DNA of 64,000 nucleotides from Rhodoligotrophos sp. CJ14. Lineage in GTDB: Bacteria; Pseudomonadota; Alphaproteobacteria; Rhizobiales; Im1. Positions within the stretch are counted from its first letter, which is position 1. Each line of letters starts with the position of its first letter. Of the stretch, positions 8,488 through 17,614 are shown one piece after another. Location of the stretch: assembly GCF_038811545.1 (NCBI RefSeq), contig NZ_CP133319.1, positions 2,881,516 through 2,945,515 on the forward strand, in the 5' to 3' direction. The translations under genes and the position numbers were made by a program. A model generated the notes under the pieces. The model saw nothing but the letters and a program-made list of their open reading frames with translations, made no database searches and was not told the origin of the DNA.

Positions 8488-9594
8488 TTGAGAGTGCCGG
8501 ATCAACCGGATCGAAATGCGATCGAGGTTCGCGGCGTCAGCAAGATCTTTCCGGCGGCCGAAGGGCCGGTCAAGGCGCTGGACGGGATCTTCGTTGACAT
8601 TCGGGAAAATGAATTTTTTACGCTGCTCGGCCCATCCGGCTGCGGCAAGACAACCCTCCTGCGCATGATCGCAGGCTTTGAATTTCCCACCACCGGCGAA
8701 ATTCTGTTGCATGGTGAGGATATCGCACCGCTTCCGCCCTATAGGCGGCCGGTCAATACCGTCTTTCAGAACTATGCGCTGTTTCCCCACATGACCGTGG
8801 CGGAAAACATCGCCTTCGGGCTCCAGATGCTGGGCCGGCCGAAGGCGGAGGTCGAAGCGCGCGTGTCGGAGATGCTCAGGCTGGTGAAGATGGAGCCCCT
8901 CCGCAACCGCAAGACCAGCCAGATCTCCGGCGGGCAGCAGCAGCGTGTGGCCTTGGCCCGAGCGCTCGCCCCAAGCCCAAAGGTGCTGCTGCTGGATGAG
9001 CCCCTGTCAGCGCTCGACTACAAGCTGCGCAAGGAGATGCAGGTCGAGCTGAAACGCCTGCAGCGCGAGACGGGCATCACCTTCATCTTCGTGACGCATG
9101 ATCAGGAAGAGGCGCTTACCATGTCGAACCGCCTCGCGGTTATGTCGGCTGGGCGCATTCTGCAGGTGGGAAGCCCGCGCGAGATCTATGACCGTCCCGC
9201 CGAGCGCTTCGTGGCCGATTTCATCGGCGAGACCAACTTTCTCGAAGGGGAGGTTGTATCCCTTGCCGATGGCCGCGCTTCTGTGCGGCTCAAATCCGGG
9301 CTGATGGTTGATGCATCGCTGCCTGAGCAATTCCTGCCCTCCGGCAAGGTCACCGTGGTGATAAGGCCGGAACACGCGGAGATCGTGCCGCTCGGCGGTG
9401 AGCACGTGCTGCCGGGACGGGTTGAGAATACCGACTATTTCGGCACCGATACCCGTTTCGACATCGCGCTGGACAGCGGCGAGCGGTTCATTCTCCGCCG
9501 CCAGAACAGTCATGACACCGTTCAGGATGTTTCACCCGGCGATCGTATCGGCGTTACGATCGATAGCGGAGCGGCGCAAGTTCTGAAGGATTAG
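8488..9594 (+). CDS. potA: ABC importer ATPase, spermidine/putrescine type (PotA-like)
   Basis: 368 residues from TTG 8488, preceded by a GAGAGGA ribosome-site-like stretch. Walker A is GPSGCGKTT (48-56); the Q-loop lies in [11 protein letters not shown]; the ABC signature is [15 protein letters not shown]; Walker B is VLLLDEP; the switch histidine is in [18 protein letters not shown]-type regulatory region occupies the last 120 residues. This is the CUT1/POPT subfamily that powers polyamine or related cation uptake. It heads a four-gene unit with two permeases and a binding protein. Polyamine specificity is inferred from family resemblance; compatible solutes or opine-like amines are alternatives. 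Confidence 0.9.
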   Translation: MRVPDQPDRNAIEVRGVSKIFPAAEGPVKALDGIFVDIRENEFFTLLGPSGCGKTTLLRMIAGFEFPTTGEILLHGEDIAPLPPYRRPVNTVFQNYALFPHMTVAENIAFGLQMLGRPKAEVEARVSEMLRLVKMEPLRNRKTSQISGGQQQRVALARALAPSPKVLLLDEPLSALDYKLRKEMQVELKRLQRETGITFIFVTHDQEEALTMSNRLAVMSAGRILQVGSPREIYDRPAERFVADFIGETNFLEGEVVSLADGRASVRLKSGLMVDASLPEQFLPSGKVTVVIRPEHAEIVPLGGEHVLPGRVENTDYFGTDTRFDIALDSGERFILRRQNSHDTVQDVSPGDRIGVTIDSGAAQVLKD

Positions 9595-9597
9595 CCG

Positions 9598-10521
9598 ATG
9601 GCAAATGGAGCCGAATACGCAGCGAAAGCCCACGCCCGTGACATTCGCTTGCGCTGGCTCCTCACAGCCCCGGCCCTTCTGATCATAGCGCTCGCCTCGA
9701 TTGGCCCTTTGCTGATCGTTCTGGTCTATTCCTTCCTGGAATCGGCACCTTACGGGGATGTGCTCTGGAAATTCTCCGGCAATGGCTGGACGAGCGTGCT
9801 CTTCCAGCGCGACATTTTCGATGACACGCTGACCCTCGCAGATGCCCATCTCTCGATCTTCTGGCGCTCCATTCGCCTGTCGCTGATCACCACGCTCTTC
9901 ACCCTGCTTCTGGGCTTTCCCACCGCCTATTTCATCGCGACGCGGCCGGAAAGAACACGGGCGATCTGGCTGTTTCTGATCACCATTCCATTCTGGACCA
10001 ATCTTTTGATCCGCACCTTCGCCATCCAGGAGGTGATCCGCAACGAGGGCATCATCAACACCCTGCTCATGAAGCTCGGCATCATCTCGAGCCCGCTCCA
10101 GATGATGTATACCGACTTCGCGATCCTGCTCGGCATGACCTATGTCTATTTCCCCCTCATGGTCTTGCCGCTATTTGCCTCGATGGAAAAGCTCGACTTC
10201 CGCCTGATCGAAGCGGCCTATGATCTCTATGCGACCCGCTTCAGCGTCCTCAGGCGCATCATCATTCCGCTGGTGAAGCCCGGCATCATCGCAGGCTCCA
10301 TCCTGGTCTTCATCCCCTCGCTCGGCGCCTATGTGACGCCACGCGTTCTCGGCGGCGGGCGCAACCTGATGCTGGGCAATCTCATCGAGCTGCAATTCGG
10401 ACAGGGCAGAAACTGGCCCCTGGGGGCGGCCCTTGCGATGACCTTGCTGGTCATCGTCATGGTCGCCCTCATCATCTATGTGCGCAAGGCCTCGGGCAAT
10501 AGCGGAGGGCACCATGGCTAA
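9598..10521 (+). CDS. potB: ABC importer permease, PotB-like
   Basis: 307 residues with about six transmembrane helices, the first at roughly 20-45. The cytoplasmic EAA loop, which docks to the ATPase, is visible as EAAYDLYATRFSVLRRIIIPLVKPGI (in two parts). The gene starts 3 bases after the ATPase stop codon and its last 8 bases overlap the next permease gene. The long periplasmic stretch before helix 2 fits PotB/PotH relatives. Together with the PotC-like subunit it forms the membrane channel of the importer. Confidence 0.9.
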   Translation: MANGAEYAAKAHARDIRLRWLLTAPALLIIALASIGPLLIVLVYSFLESAPYGDVLWKFSGNGWTSVLFQRDIFDDTLTLADAHLSIFWRSIRLSLITTLFTLLLGFPTAYFIATRPERTRAIWLFLITIPFWTNLLIRTFAIQEVIRNEGIINTLLMKLGIISSPLQMMYTDFAILLGMTYVYFPLMVLPLFASMEKLDFRLIEAAYDLYATRFSVLRRIIIPLVKPGIIAGSILVFIPSLGAYVTPRVLGGGRNLMLGNLIELQFGQGRNWPLGAALAMTLLVIVMVALIIYVRKASGNSGGHHG

Positions 10522-11314
10522 GCCCTTCTCGGTCCGCAGCCTCCCCGGCTTCACCACGATCGCGCTCTTCTGCTTTGCCCTGCTTTATCTCCCGATCCTC
10601 GCCCTCGTGGTCTATGCCTTCAATGCCGGCACTTCGATCGTGATCTGGGAGGGATTTTCGCTGCGCTGGTTCGAGGCCGCCTGGAATAATCAGCAGGTGA
10701 TCGATGCCTCGATCCGCTCACTCCAGATTGCATTCGTTGCAGCGACCATTGCGACGATCGTTGCGACCATGGCGGCCATCGCCACCACTCGCAGTGCTCC
10801 CTATCGGGGGCTCACCGTCAAATATGGCATCATCAACCAGCCGTTGATGGTCCCGGAGATCGTGACGGCGGTCGCCCTGCTCATCCTCTTTTCGCGCATC
10901 AAGGTGTGGAGCGGCTATTCAGGGCTTGGCTATCTCATGCTGGCCCATACCGCCTTCTGCATCCCCTTTGCCTATCTGCCCATTCGGGCGCGGCTTGAGA
11001 GCATGGACCTCTCGCTCGAGACGGCGGCGGCCGACCTCTATGCCACCCCATGGCAGGCCTTCCGGCGCATAACCCTGCCGCTGTTGTGGCCGGGAATTCT
11101 TGCAGGCCTCATGCTCGCCTTCGTGATCTCCCTCGATGATGTGGTGATCACCGAATTCGTGAAATCGGCGGGACAGGACACGCTGCCCACTTATATGCTG
11201 GGTCAGCTGAGGCGGGTGATCACGCCCGAGATGAACGCGATTTCGGCCGTGTTCCTGCTGATATCCATCGGCGTCGTGACCTTCTTTTTCCTCATGAGCC
11301 GAAAGCGCAACTGA
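10514..11314 (+). CDS. potC: ABC importer permease, PotC-like
   Basis: 266 residues from ATG 10514. This start is preferred because a GGAGGG ribosome site lies 5 bases upstream and it overlaps the PotB-like gene by only 8 bases; a longer frame from 10478 would overlap by 44. Six hydrophobic helices are visible. The EAA motif reads ETAAADLYATPWQAFRRITLP, and a conserved SLDDVVITEFV segment typical of PotC/PotI follows. It pairs with the PotB-like permease. Confidence 0.9.
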   Translation: MAKPFSVRSLPGFTTIALFCFALLYLPILALVVYAFNAGTSIVIWEGFSLRWFEAAWNNQQVIDASIRSLQIAFVAATIATIVATMAAIATTRSAPYRGLTVKYGIINQPLMVPEIVTAVALLILFSRIKVWSGYSGLGYLMLAHTAFCIPFAYLPIRARLESMDLSLETAAADLYATPWQAFRRITLPLLWPGILAGLMLAFVISLDDVVITEFVKSAGQDTLPTYMLGQLRRVITPEMNAISAVFLLISIGVVTFFFLMSRKRN

Positions 11315-11338
11315 ACAGGGAAACAGGGGAGTGGAGCA

Positions 11339-12373
11339 ATGCGACTGAGATTGAAGGCCGCCATCTGCTGTGCCGCCATTCTGGCTTCGACGCAGCTGGC
11401 CAATGCCGCAGGTGAACTGCATATCTTCAACTGGGGCAACTATACGAGCCCGGACCTGATCAAGAAGTTCTCGGAAAAATACGACGTCAAGGTGACGATC
11501 ACCGATTACGACTCCAATGAGACCGCGATCGCCAAGATCCGCCAGGGTGGGCATGGTTTCGACATGGTGGTGCCCTCCGGCAGCGTATTGCCCATCTGGA
11601 TCAAGGAAGGCCTCCTGCTGGAATCGCGGCCCGACCAGATGGAGAATTTCAAGAATGTCGATCCGCAATGGGTCAACGTGCCCTTCGATCCGGGCCGCCA
11701 CTATTCCGTGCCCTGGCAATGGGGCACCACCGGCGTTGCGGTGAACAAGAGCGCCTATAAGGGCGACCCGAACACATCGGCCATTTTCCTCGACCCGCCG
11801 CCGGAGCTCGTGGGCAAGGTGAATGTGGTGCCGGAGATGAATGACGTGATGCCACTGGCCATCATGTATATGGGCGGCAAGCCCTGCACAGGCGATAAGG
11901 AGGTTCTCAAGAAGGTCCGTGACAAGCTGCTCGAAGCCAAGCCCAAATGGATCTCCATGGATTACGGCATGACCGAGAAGCTCGCGACCAATGACGTGAT
12001 GGCGAGCGTCAACTGGAACGGGTCGACCATGCGCTCGCGCCTGCAGAACCCCAATGTTGTCTACGGCTATCCCAAAGAGGGCTATCCGATCTGGATGGAT
12101 AACCTCGCCATTCTCAAGGACGCGAAGAATGTCGAGAACGCCAAGCTGTTCATGAATTTCGTCATGGAGCCAGAGAATGCCGGCATGATCTCAGCCTTCG
12201 CCCGCTATGCCAACGGGATCAAAGGATCGGAGAAATATATGCCGGAGGACATGCGCGATGCGCCGGAAGTGGTGATCCCCGAACAGTTCCGGTCGGCGGG
12301 CGTCTTCAACGAATCCTGCCCGCCGGAGGTTCAGCAGATCTACACGCGGATCTGGACCGAGCTGCAGAAATAA
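11339..12373 (+). CDS. potD: extracellular polyamine-type solute-binding protein (PotD-like)
   Basis: 344 residues. A signal peptide covers about residues 1-23 (hydrophobic run ending ANAAG), and the mature protein begins with LHIFNWGNYTSPDLI, the classic start of PotD/PotF binding proteins. Other PotD-family blocks include GFDMVVPSGSVLP and VPWQWGTTGVAVNK. The aromatic residues of those segments are the ones that cage polyamine ammonium groups in relatives, although I cannot confirm substrate identity. It is the last gene of the importer operon and follows the PotC-like gene by 24 bases. Confidence 0.9.
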   Translation: MRLRLKAAICCAAILASTQLANAAGELHIFNWGNYTSPDLIKKFSEKYDVKVTITDYDSNETAIAKIRQGGHGFDMVVPSGSVLPIWIKEGLLLESRPDQMENFKNVDPQWVNVPFDPGRHYSVPWQWGTTGVAVNKSAYKGDPNTSAIFLDPPPELVGKVNVVPEMNDVMPLAIMYMGGKPCTGDKEVLKKVRDKLLEAKPKWISMDYGMTEKLATNDVMASVNWNGSTMRSRLQNPNVVYGYPKEGYPIWMDNLAILKDAKNVENAKLFMNFVMEPENAGMISAFARYANGIKGSEKYMPEDMRDAPEVVIPEQFRSAGVFNESCPPEVQQIYTRIWTELQK

Positions 12374-12384
12374 CACCGTGTGCT

Positions 12385-12410
12385 GCGGCCCGTGCACTCG
12401 CATGGGCCGC
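12385..12410 (+). terminator. GC-rich hairpin after the importer operon
   Basis: GCGGCCC (12385-12391) and GGGCCGC (12404-12410) pair perfectly around a 12-base loop, 12 bases after the binding-protein stop. There is no U-run, so it would be an atypical terminator or mRNA-stabilising hairpin. A second perfect 7-bp hairpin (GCCCGAG 12442-12448, CTCGGGC 12460-12466) follows. Confidence 0.45.
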
Positions 12411-12470
12411 AAGAGCATGTTCGAAGCGGTGAATGCAGTCCGCCCGAGCAAGGCCTGCCCTCGGGCTGGA

Positions 12471-12515
12471 GCATTTTGAGCGAAGTGGTACCGGTTCCCG
12501 TGAAGAAAACGCGAC
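12471..12515. repeat. dispersed palindromic intergenic repeat, copy 1
   Basis: This element shares its two ends with a second copy at 32859-32905: GCATTTT-GAGCGAAGTGG at the left and GTGAAGAAAA-GCGAC at the right (one base differs in each end). The two ends can pair as a stem (GCATTTT with AAAACGC, one mismatch). Both copies lie between genes. I recall similar short repeats as common in Hyphomicrobiales intergenic DNA, but I could not search for others. Confidence 0.6.
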
Positions 12516-12570
12516 ATGCAAGGGTTTAGAACAACCTTGCCTGTGCGCTTTTGCTGACTTCTTTGAAGAA

Positions 12571-12646
12571 TGGTGCCGCCTGCGTGACTCGAACACGCGA
12601 CCTACGCATTACGAATGCGCCGCTCTACCGGCTGAGCTAAGGCGGC
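12571..12646 (-). tRNA. tRNA-Thr (anticodon CGT)
   Basis: A 76-base cloverleaf on the minus strand with an encoded CCA end. The acceptor stem is GCCGCCT with AGGCGGC, the D arm has GCTC/GAGC, the anticodon stem encloses the 7-base loop TTCGTAA (anticodon CGT at 12611-12613, reading ACG codons), and the T arm is GCGTG-TTCGAGT-CACGC. It lies alone between the importer operon and hemY. Confidence 0.96.
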
Positions 12647-12743
12647 CCGCACCAAGCAGGGTGTTCCGAAATCGCTTCGGAGGACCCGACAGATACTCTG
12701 TCGCTCGCCAAATGGCAACCCGGCTTGCATGCTCAGTTCGCGT

Positions 12744-14393
12744 TTATCTCGGCAATGTGCTGCCGAGCCACTCAGTCTCACGATTTTGCCGGCGCTCCTC
12801 CTCGCCATCACTCTCGGTGCCAGGGTCATCGGGCTGCTTGACCACGGCCGTATCGCCCTTGGCGATAACCTCTGGCGGCACCTCGCCAAGGTCGGGATAG
12901 GGTATGACAACCGGCGGGGGAACCGAGCCCGATGCGGCCGACGGGACCGCGGTCACCACAACGGAACTCCCGGTCTTAGCCCCTGGCGGCGTGGGCTCTA
13001 CCTCGCCAACTGGGGCAGCCGCCGCCTTGCCTGAGGTATGATCTGTGCCCCGATCGCTGTCCGTGCTCAGGTGCTGAATGGCTTCGCTTGCTTGAATCTC
13101 GCTATGGGTGATGCCTTCAACCGGCCGCTTCCAGACGAAGGCGTCGAGCTCTCCCGTCAGGGGTGAGACAGGCTGCCAAACATCTGAGACATAGCCATCG
13201 GCTGTCCAAACCGGATCGCGAGGCGCGATCACCGCGCGGGCGAGCCATTCCCGCTCCTTGCCCCGGTCATCGTGCTCCAGCCTTTCGATCTCGGCCATCA
13301 GCAGACAAATGCCGGCGCTCGGGCGATCCTCCAAATAGGGCGCCAAGGCAGTGCGGGCACTTGCGAAATCATGGGCTTCGATGCAAGCACGCCCCAATGC
13401 CACCGCGCCTTCTTCTCCCCCCGGCTTCTGTGCGATCAGACCGCGGACCCGCTTCAAGCGATCCTGGGCGGCATCGCCAGGCCGCACATGGGCATATGCC
13501 TCAGCAAGGTCGCGGTGTGGATTGAGAACCCAGGTTTCCTCGATCATCCGCATTGCCTTGCGCACACTGCCGCGTGCTGCCAGCAATCGTGCCGCAACCA
13601 GCACCGGCGGGACGAGGTCCGGCGCGTTCTTATGCGCTTTGGTGGCGAGGCGAAGCGCTTCCTCCTCGTTGCTCTGCTCGATGGCCATCGCCTCGGCCGT
13701 TTCGGCCACCGCCTGCTTGCGCCGGGCTTCCGCCGCCGACATGAGGCCCGCGCGCCGCTGGTTCTCGATCAGCGTGGCAACCGCCCGCCAGTTGCGCTGT
13801 GAGGATTGCACCGTGAGCATGGCATTGGAGGCCCAGGGCAGATCCGGCTTCAGCCGTGCCGCACGTTCTGCAAGCCGTCGCGCTTCTTCATAATCGCCAT
13901 TCTGCCGGGCCTGGTTGAACAGTCCGCGCAGTCCGAGCAACTCGGTTTCGCGATTTCGCAGCATGCCCTCGAAGACCGTGCGGACCGTGCCTGTGTCACC
14001 CTCGAGCTGCGCGGTCTGGGCTTTGAGAAGGTGCACGAGCGGCTCATTGGGCAAGTTCCTGGCCGCGATCTGCGCGTGTCGTCGCGCGCCGGCAAGATCG
14101 CCCGCACCAATGGCGACAATGCCGCGGCTGAGCGCTCTCTGGCCCTTGCGATGCTTGCGATGGCCGAAGAAATGCGACACCGCCGCCGGCGCGAACAGCA
14201 CGCGGCGAAGCACCGCCCACAGCAGACCGATGGCCGCCATGATCGCAAGCAGGCAGAACAAGGCTGCGACGACAGGCATCTGGATATGATAGCCCAGCCA
14301 GACGAGGCTCAGCGTGCCCGGGCGGTCGGCAAGCCATGCGATTCCGGCTGCGATCAGCGCGATGATGATGAACCGGAAGATGATGGGCCACAT
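12744..14393 (-). CDS. hemY: HemY-type TPR membrane protein of the heme operon
   Basis: 549 residues. Two N-terminal membrane segments (about 3-20 and 38-62, the HemY_N domain) are followed by a long helical TPR-like region (about 85-400) and a proline/serine-rich acidic tail. This is the gammaproteobacterial/alphaproteobacterial 'HemY', which is not the protoporphyrinogen oxidase HemY of Bacillus. It is a membrane protein of tetrapyrrole operons whose exact role is unclear. It is the last gene of the operon, 18 bases after mic60. The disordered C-terminal 110 residues are longer than in many relatives. Confidence 0.87.
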   Translation of the reverse strand: MWPIIFRFIIIALIAAGIAWLADRPGTLSLVWLGYHIQMPVVAALFCLLAIMAAIGLLWAVLRRVLFAPAAVSHFFGHRKHRKGQRALSRGIVAIGAGDLAGARRHAQIAARNLPNEPLVHLLKAQTAQLEGDTGTVRTVFEGMLRNRETELLGLRGLFNQARQNGDYEEARRLAERAARLKPDLPWASNAMLTVQSSQRNWRAVATLIENQRRAGLMSAAEARRKQAVAETAEAMAIEQSNEEEALRLATKAHKNAPDLVPPVLVAARLLAARGSVRKAMRMIEETWVLNPHRDLAEAYAHVRPGDAAQDRLKRVRGLIAQKPGGEEGAVALGRACIEAHDFASARTALAPYLEDRPSAGICLLMAEIERLEHDDRGKEREWLARAVIAPRDPVWTADGYVSDVWQPVSPLTGELDAFVWKRPVEGITHSEIQASEAIQHLSTDSDRGTDHTSGKAAAAPVGEVEPTPPGAKTGSSVVVTAVPSAASGSVPPPVVIPYPDLGEVPPEVIAKGDTAVVKQPDDPGTESDGEEERRQNRETEWLGSTLPR

Positions 14394-14411
14394 GGGTGAT
14401 CGCCTCGCCTC

Positions 14412-15851
14412 TTAGTTGCCGCTTCCGGAAAGGTCCTGGATCTTCGCCAGGGCTTGGCCCGTGACTGCCTGCAAAGCGGCATCCGCATCGCGCCGCATTT
14501 TCGCAGCCTCGAGCCACTCGACCAGAGGCGCTGGAGGCGGCGCGCCTGCGGTTGCGAGCACCCGTTCTGCACCGGCAAAGTCTCCTGCTTCCACGAAGGG
14601 TGCCATGCGTGACATCACCTCGGTCCAATCGACCTCCTCAAGCGGCCTGATCTGGACCACGCTCTTCAGGCGCTGGACCAGAGCATCCCAGGTGCTGGCA
14701 CTTGGGGCGGGCTGCGGTCGCGCGGCGGCCCTTGCGAGGTTCTCGCGCACGGTTGCGAAGCGATGCTGCAGGGTCTGCGCCGTTGGGACTCCCTGGTCCG
14801 CATGGGTTGCGAGCTGATCAAGTTCAGCGGAAGGACCGATTCGACTGCGCAGCGCGTCCACCTCCGATCGGAAGGACTCGCCATTGGCGAGCTTGGTGCG
14901 CAAGGCCTCGAGCGCGGAGGCCATTCCGGCCGCCTGCTCGGCACGTTCCGTCTGTTGTTGTTGCTCGGCTTGGCTCTGACTTTGCAGCGTCTGTTCAAGG
15001 GTGCCGAGCCGTTGGGTCAGCTGATCGAGATCCTGGCTTCTTGCGCCGGCATCGCCCTGTGCCTGACGCAGCATACCCAATTCGGACTCGAGGGCCTGCA
15101 GCCGGTTACCGGCCGCATCGAGCGCTTGCCGAAGCGAGGCGATCGCATTGGGATCCGCGGGCCCCGCATTGGCGAGCCTCTCGCGCAGCTCCGTGACCGT
15201 GCTATTGGTCTGCTGGGCGGTGTTACGGGTCTCGTCGATGCTCTGACGCATGCCCTCGACCTGCTGGCGGAGCCCCGTCAGGCCTTCTTCAAAGCTAGCG
15301 ATACGCGATCTCAGGGATTCGACCGTTTCCGAAAAGCTGTCGAGCCGATTACGGTTCTCGCGGCTCGCCTGCTCGAGCGCGGGCAGCCGGTTCAGCATGT
15401 CTTGCGTCTGCGGGGTTGGAAAATAGTCCGCCCCATAGTTCCTGTAGAGCAGGATGCCGCCGAGCACTCCAGCAATCAGCAGCAACAGGCCGATACCGGC
15501 CCGCAGCCACCTGCGCAGGCTTGCATTATCGTCATCGAACTGATCGGGCGGAAGGCCATCCCCATGGGAGGGTGATTCCGGCGGCTGATTGGCACCTGTA
15601 TGAAGCTCCGAGGCCGAATTGGCCGGCTCACCCGCCGCTGCTTGGTCCGTCTGCGGTGCATCTCCTGTTGCTGGCCTATCTGGAGACGCAGTTGCCCCCG
15701 ATGCGGCGGACGCAGCGCCATCGGTCCCCGCTTCCGGTATTGCGGAGGCCGTCTCCTCCGTCTTGACCTCTGTCGCCGAAAGATCGATGACCGGTCCGCG
15801 TCCCGGCCGCATTGGACCGCTGTTCCTGCCGAGGTCGTCGTTCTGTGCCAT
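14412..15851 (-). CDS. mic60: alphaproteobacterial mitofilin (Mic60) homologue
   Basis: 479 residues. A disordered Pro/Ala/acidic N-terminal region (1-110) precedes one transmembrane helix (about 117-137, ending LYRNYG). A long coiled coil rich in Q/E/L/R follows (about 150-330), then a C-terminal helical mitofilin-like domain (about 380-470) with EEVDWTEVMSRMAPFVEAGD. This order is that of Mic60, the MICOS protein that shapes mitochondrial crista junctions. Alphaproteobacterial homologues sit in the heme operon between hemD and hemY, exactly as here, and are linked to intracytoplasmic membranes. The protein would be anchored in the inner membrane and face the periplasm. Sequence similarity is weak by eye, so the call leans on domain order and position. 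Confidence 0.82.
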   Translation of the reverse strand: MAQNDDLGRNSGPMRPGRGPVIDLSATEVKTEETASAIPEAGTDGAASAASGATASPDRPATGDAPQTDQAAAGEPANSASELHTGANQPPESPSHGDGLPPDQFDDDNASLRRWLRAGIGLLLLIAGVLGGILLYRNYGADYFPTPQTQDMLNRLPALEQASRENRNRLDSFSETVESLRSRIASFEEGLTGLRQQVEGMRQSIDETRNTAQQTNSTVTELRERLANAGPADPNAIASLRQALDAAGNRLQALESELGMLRQAQGDAGARSQDLDQLTQRLGTLEQTLQSQSQAEQQQQTERAEQAAGMASALEALRTKLANGESFRSEVDALRSRIGPSAELDQLATHADQGVPTAQTLQHRFATVRENLARAAARPQPAPSASTWDALVQRLKSVVQIRPLEEVDWTEVMSRMAPFVEAGDFAGAERVLATAGAPPPAPLVEWLEAAKMRRDADAALQAVTGQALAKIQDLSGSGN

Positions 15852-15898
15852 TCAAGTCTCGAGGTTGCTGCGCGGGCGTTGCGGCGAATCAAGCTGGA

Positions 15899-16609
15899 TC
15901 AGGCTGCGCCTATCCTGTCCATAATACTGTTTAATGTTGGCTCAGCAGCAACAGCAACGTGCAAACTCTCACCCCACGCGCGAGTGATTGCTTCAGCAAC
16001 GGCTGCCGAGAGGCAGAAATGCATGACACCGCCAAGCCGCTCGCGAAGTCCGGCCTTTTCTGCCAGGCCACACCAGACCGATGCAGTCCGGGCCGAGAGC
16101 AGGACCGCGCCATCGACTTGGCGCTCTTTAAGCGCGGCGACCAGTGCATCGGAGAAGCAGACGGCCGGCTCCGCCTCATAGAGAACCGAACGCTGCACCA
16201 CATAACCTCGCCGCTCGAGGTCACCGTTGAGATCGCGGGCGATGTGTTGGCCCGTAGCATAAAGGATCACGCCAGCTTTCGGCGAAAGCCGTTCGAGAGC
16301 AAGGGCAAGCAGGCTCGCGGCATCTCCTGCTGCGGCCTCCACTCGGGAAAATCCTGCCTCTGCCGCGGCTGCGGCTGTGGTCTCGCCAACGGCAAGCACC
16401 GGTATGCTATGGAGATCCACCCGTTTCGCAAGCAGTCTCGCTGCATGGGCGCTCGATAGAAGAATGGCCTGGTAGGGCAGCCGAGGCGTGCCATCGGGCA
16501 GCGGCTTGATCCGAAGCAGCGGCTCGATGAGCACCTCATGTCCCATGGTCTCGAGACGGCTTGCCAAAGCGGCTGCATCCTCTTGCGGGCGTGTTACAAC
16601 CAATCGCAT
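15899..16609 (-). CDS. hemD: uroporphyrinogen-III synthase HemD
   Basis: 236 residues from ATG 16607-16609 (MRLVVTRPQEDA), 1 base after the hemC stop codon. A much longer frame reading back into hemC exists but is a shadow of it. The N-terminal VVTRP segment and the later SSAHAARLLAK and LLSARTAS segments are characteristic of the two-lobed HemD fold. The enzyme closes and rearranges hydroxymethylbilane, the HemC product, to uroporphyrinogen III, the precursor of heme, siroheme and cobalamin. HemD is poorly conserved, so position after hemC adds much of the certainty. Confidence 0.92.
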   Translation of the reverse strand: MRLVVTRPQEDAAALASRLETMGHEVLIEPLLRIKPLPDGTPRLPYQAILLSSAHAARLLAKRVDLHSIPVLAVGETTAAAAAEAGFSRVEAAAGDAASLLALALERLSPKAGVILYATGQHIARDLNGDLERRGYVVQRSVLYEAEPAVCFSDALVAALKERQVDGAVLLSARTASVWCGLAEKAGLRERLGGVMHFCLSAAVAEAITRAWGESLHVAVAAEPTLNSIMDRIGAA

Positions 16610-16610
16610 T

Positions 16611-17573
16611 CTAGCTGTTGTCCGTGAAGAATGCTTTTCCAGCCTTCTGTAAGATTTCCTCACCGGCATCCTCGCCGATGGCAGCTGCATCCGAAGCCGA
16701 GCCATGCCGCTCGACCTCATAGGCGTCGCGACCATCAGGGGCCAGGACCATGCCTCTGAAGGCAATCCCACCATCATCGGCGATGATGCAGAGCCCCGCA
16801 ATCGGCGTCCGGCAGGACCCGTCGAGAATGCCGAGGAAGGACCGTTCGCAGGCGACCGCAATGGCGGTCTCCTGGTGGTTTAGCGGGCGAAGCAATTCGA
16901 CCATGCGCGTATCACTCTCGCGGATCTCGATGCCGATGGCGCCTTGTGCGACGGCAGGCAGCATCTCCTCCGGCTCGATCAGTGCCGTGATCTCGCGCTC
17001 GAGACCCAGGCGCCTAAGACCCGCGCTGGCAAGCAGCGTTGCGTGGACCTCGCCGGCCCTCAGCTTGGCGAGCCGCGTGTCCACATTTCCACGGAAACCG
17101 ACGATTTCGAGATCGGGACGCAGCCGCTTCAACTGAGCCGCGCGGCGGACTGAGGATGTGCCCATGATTGCCCCCCGCGGAAGATCGCTGATTGATTGGG
17201 CAACCGGGCTGAGAAAGGCATCGCGCGGATCTTCTCTCGGCAGCATCGCGGCCATGGTAAGCCCCTCGGGCAGCACCGAAGGCATGTCTTTCATGGAATG
17301 GACCGCGAGATCGATGCTGCCATCCAGCAGCGCGATTTCGATTTCCTTGGTGAACAGGCCTTTCCCGCCTATATCGGAAAGTGAACGGTTCTTGATGCGA
17401 TCACCGGTGGTGGTGATGGGCACGATCACCACATCGCCATCCGCCAGGCCATGGGCCTCGATCAGCCGGCGCTTGGTCTCGGCGGCCTGCACGAGGGCCA
17501 ATTTGCTGCCGCGTGTGCCTATGCGAATGGGAAGAGTTTGCACCTGGGCCTTTTCCGATGTTACTGGGCTCAC
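16611..17573 (-). CDS. hemC: porphobilinogen deaminase HemC
   Basis: 320 residues. The enzyme joins four porphobilinogen units into hydroxymethylbilane. Key motifs: [14 protein letters not shown] at the N terminus, the HSMKDMPS active-site loop (92-99) with its catalytic aspartate region, SSVRRAAQL (140-148), and the dipyrromethane-anchoring cysteine at about 254 in [10 protein letters not shown]. It is the first gene of hemC-hemD-mic60-hemY and diverges from tsaD across about 41 bases, so both promoters must lie in that short gap or overlap coding sequence. Confidence 0.97.
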   Translation of the reverse strand: MSPVTSEKAQVQTLPIRIGTRGSKLALVQAAETKRRLIEAHGLADGDVVIVPITTTGDRIKNRSLSDIGGKGLFTKEIEIALLDGSIDLAVHSMKDMPSVLPEGLTMAAMLPREDPRDAFLSPVAQSISDLPRGAIMGTSSVRRAAQLKRLRPDLEIVGFRGNVDTRLAKLRAGEVHATLLASAGLRRLGLEREITALIEPEEMLPAVAQGAIGIEIRESDTRMVELLRPLNHQETAIAVACERSFLGILDGSCRTPIAGLCIIADDGGIAFRGMVLAPDGRDAYEVERHGSASDAAAIGEDAGEEILQKAGKAFFTDNS

Positions 17574-17614
17574 AAAGCGAAGCTGTTGTTTGAGCCATCC
17601 TGGCTGTTAACGCA

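Noticed and set aside
16610-16861. N-terminal extension of hemD reading back into hemC
   Set aside because: The extension is antisense-free but lies wholly inside hemC in another frame; the conserved HemD start is at 16609.
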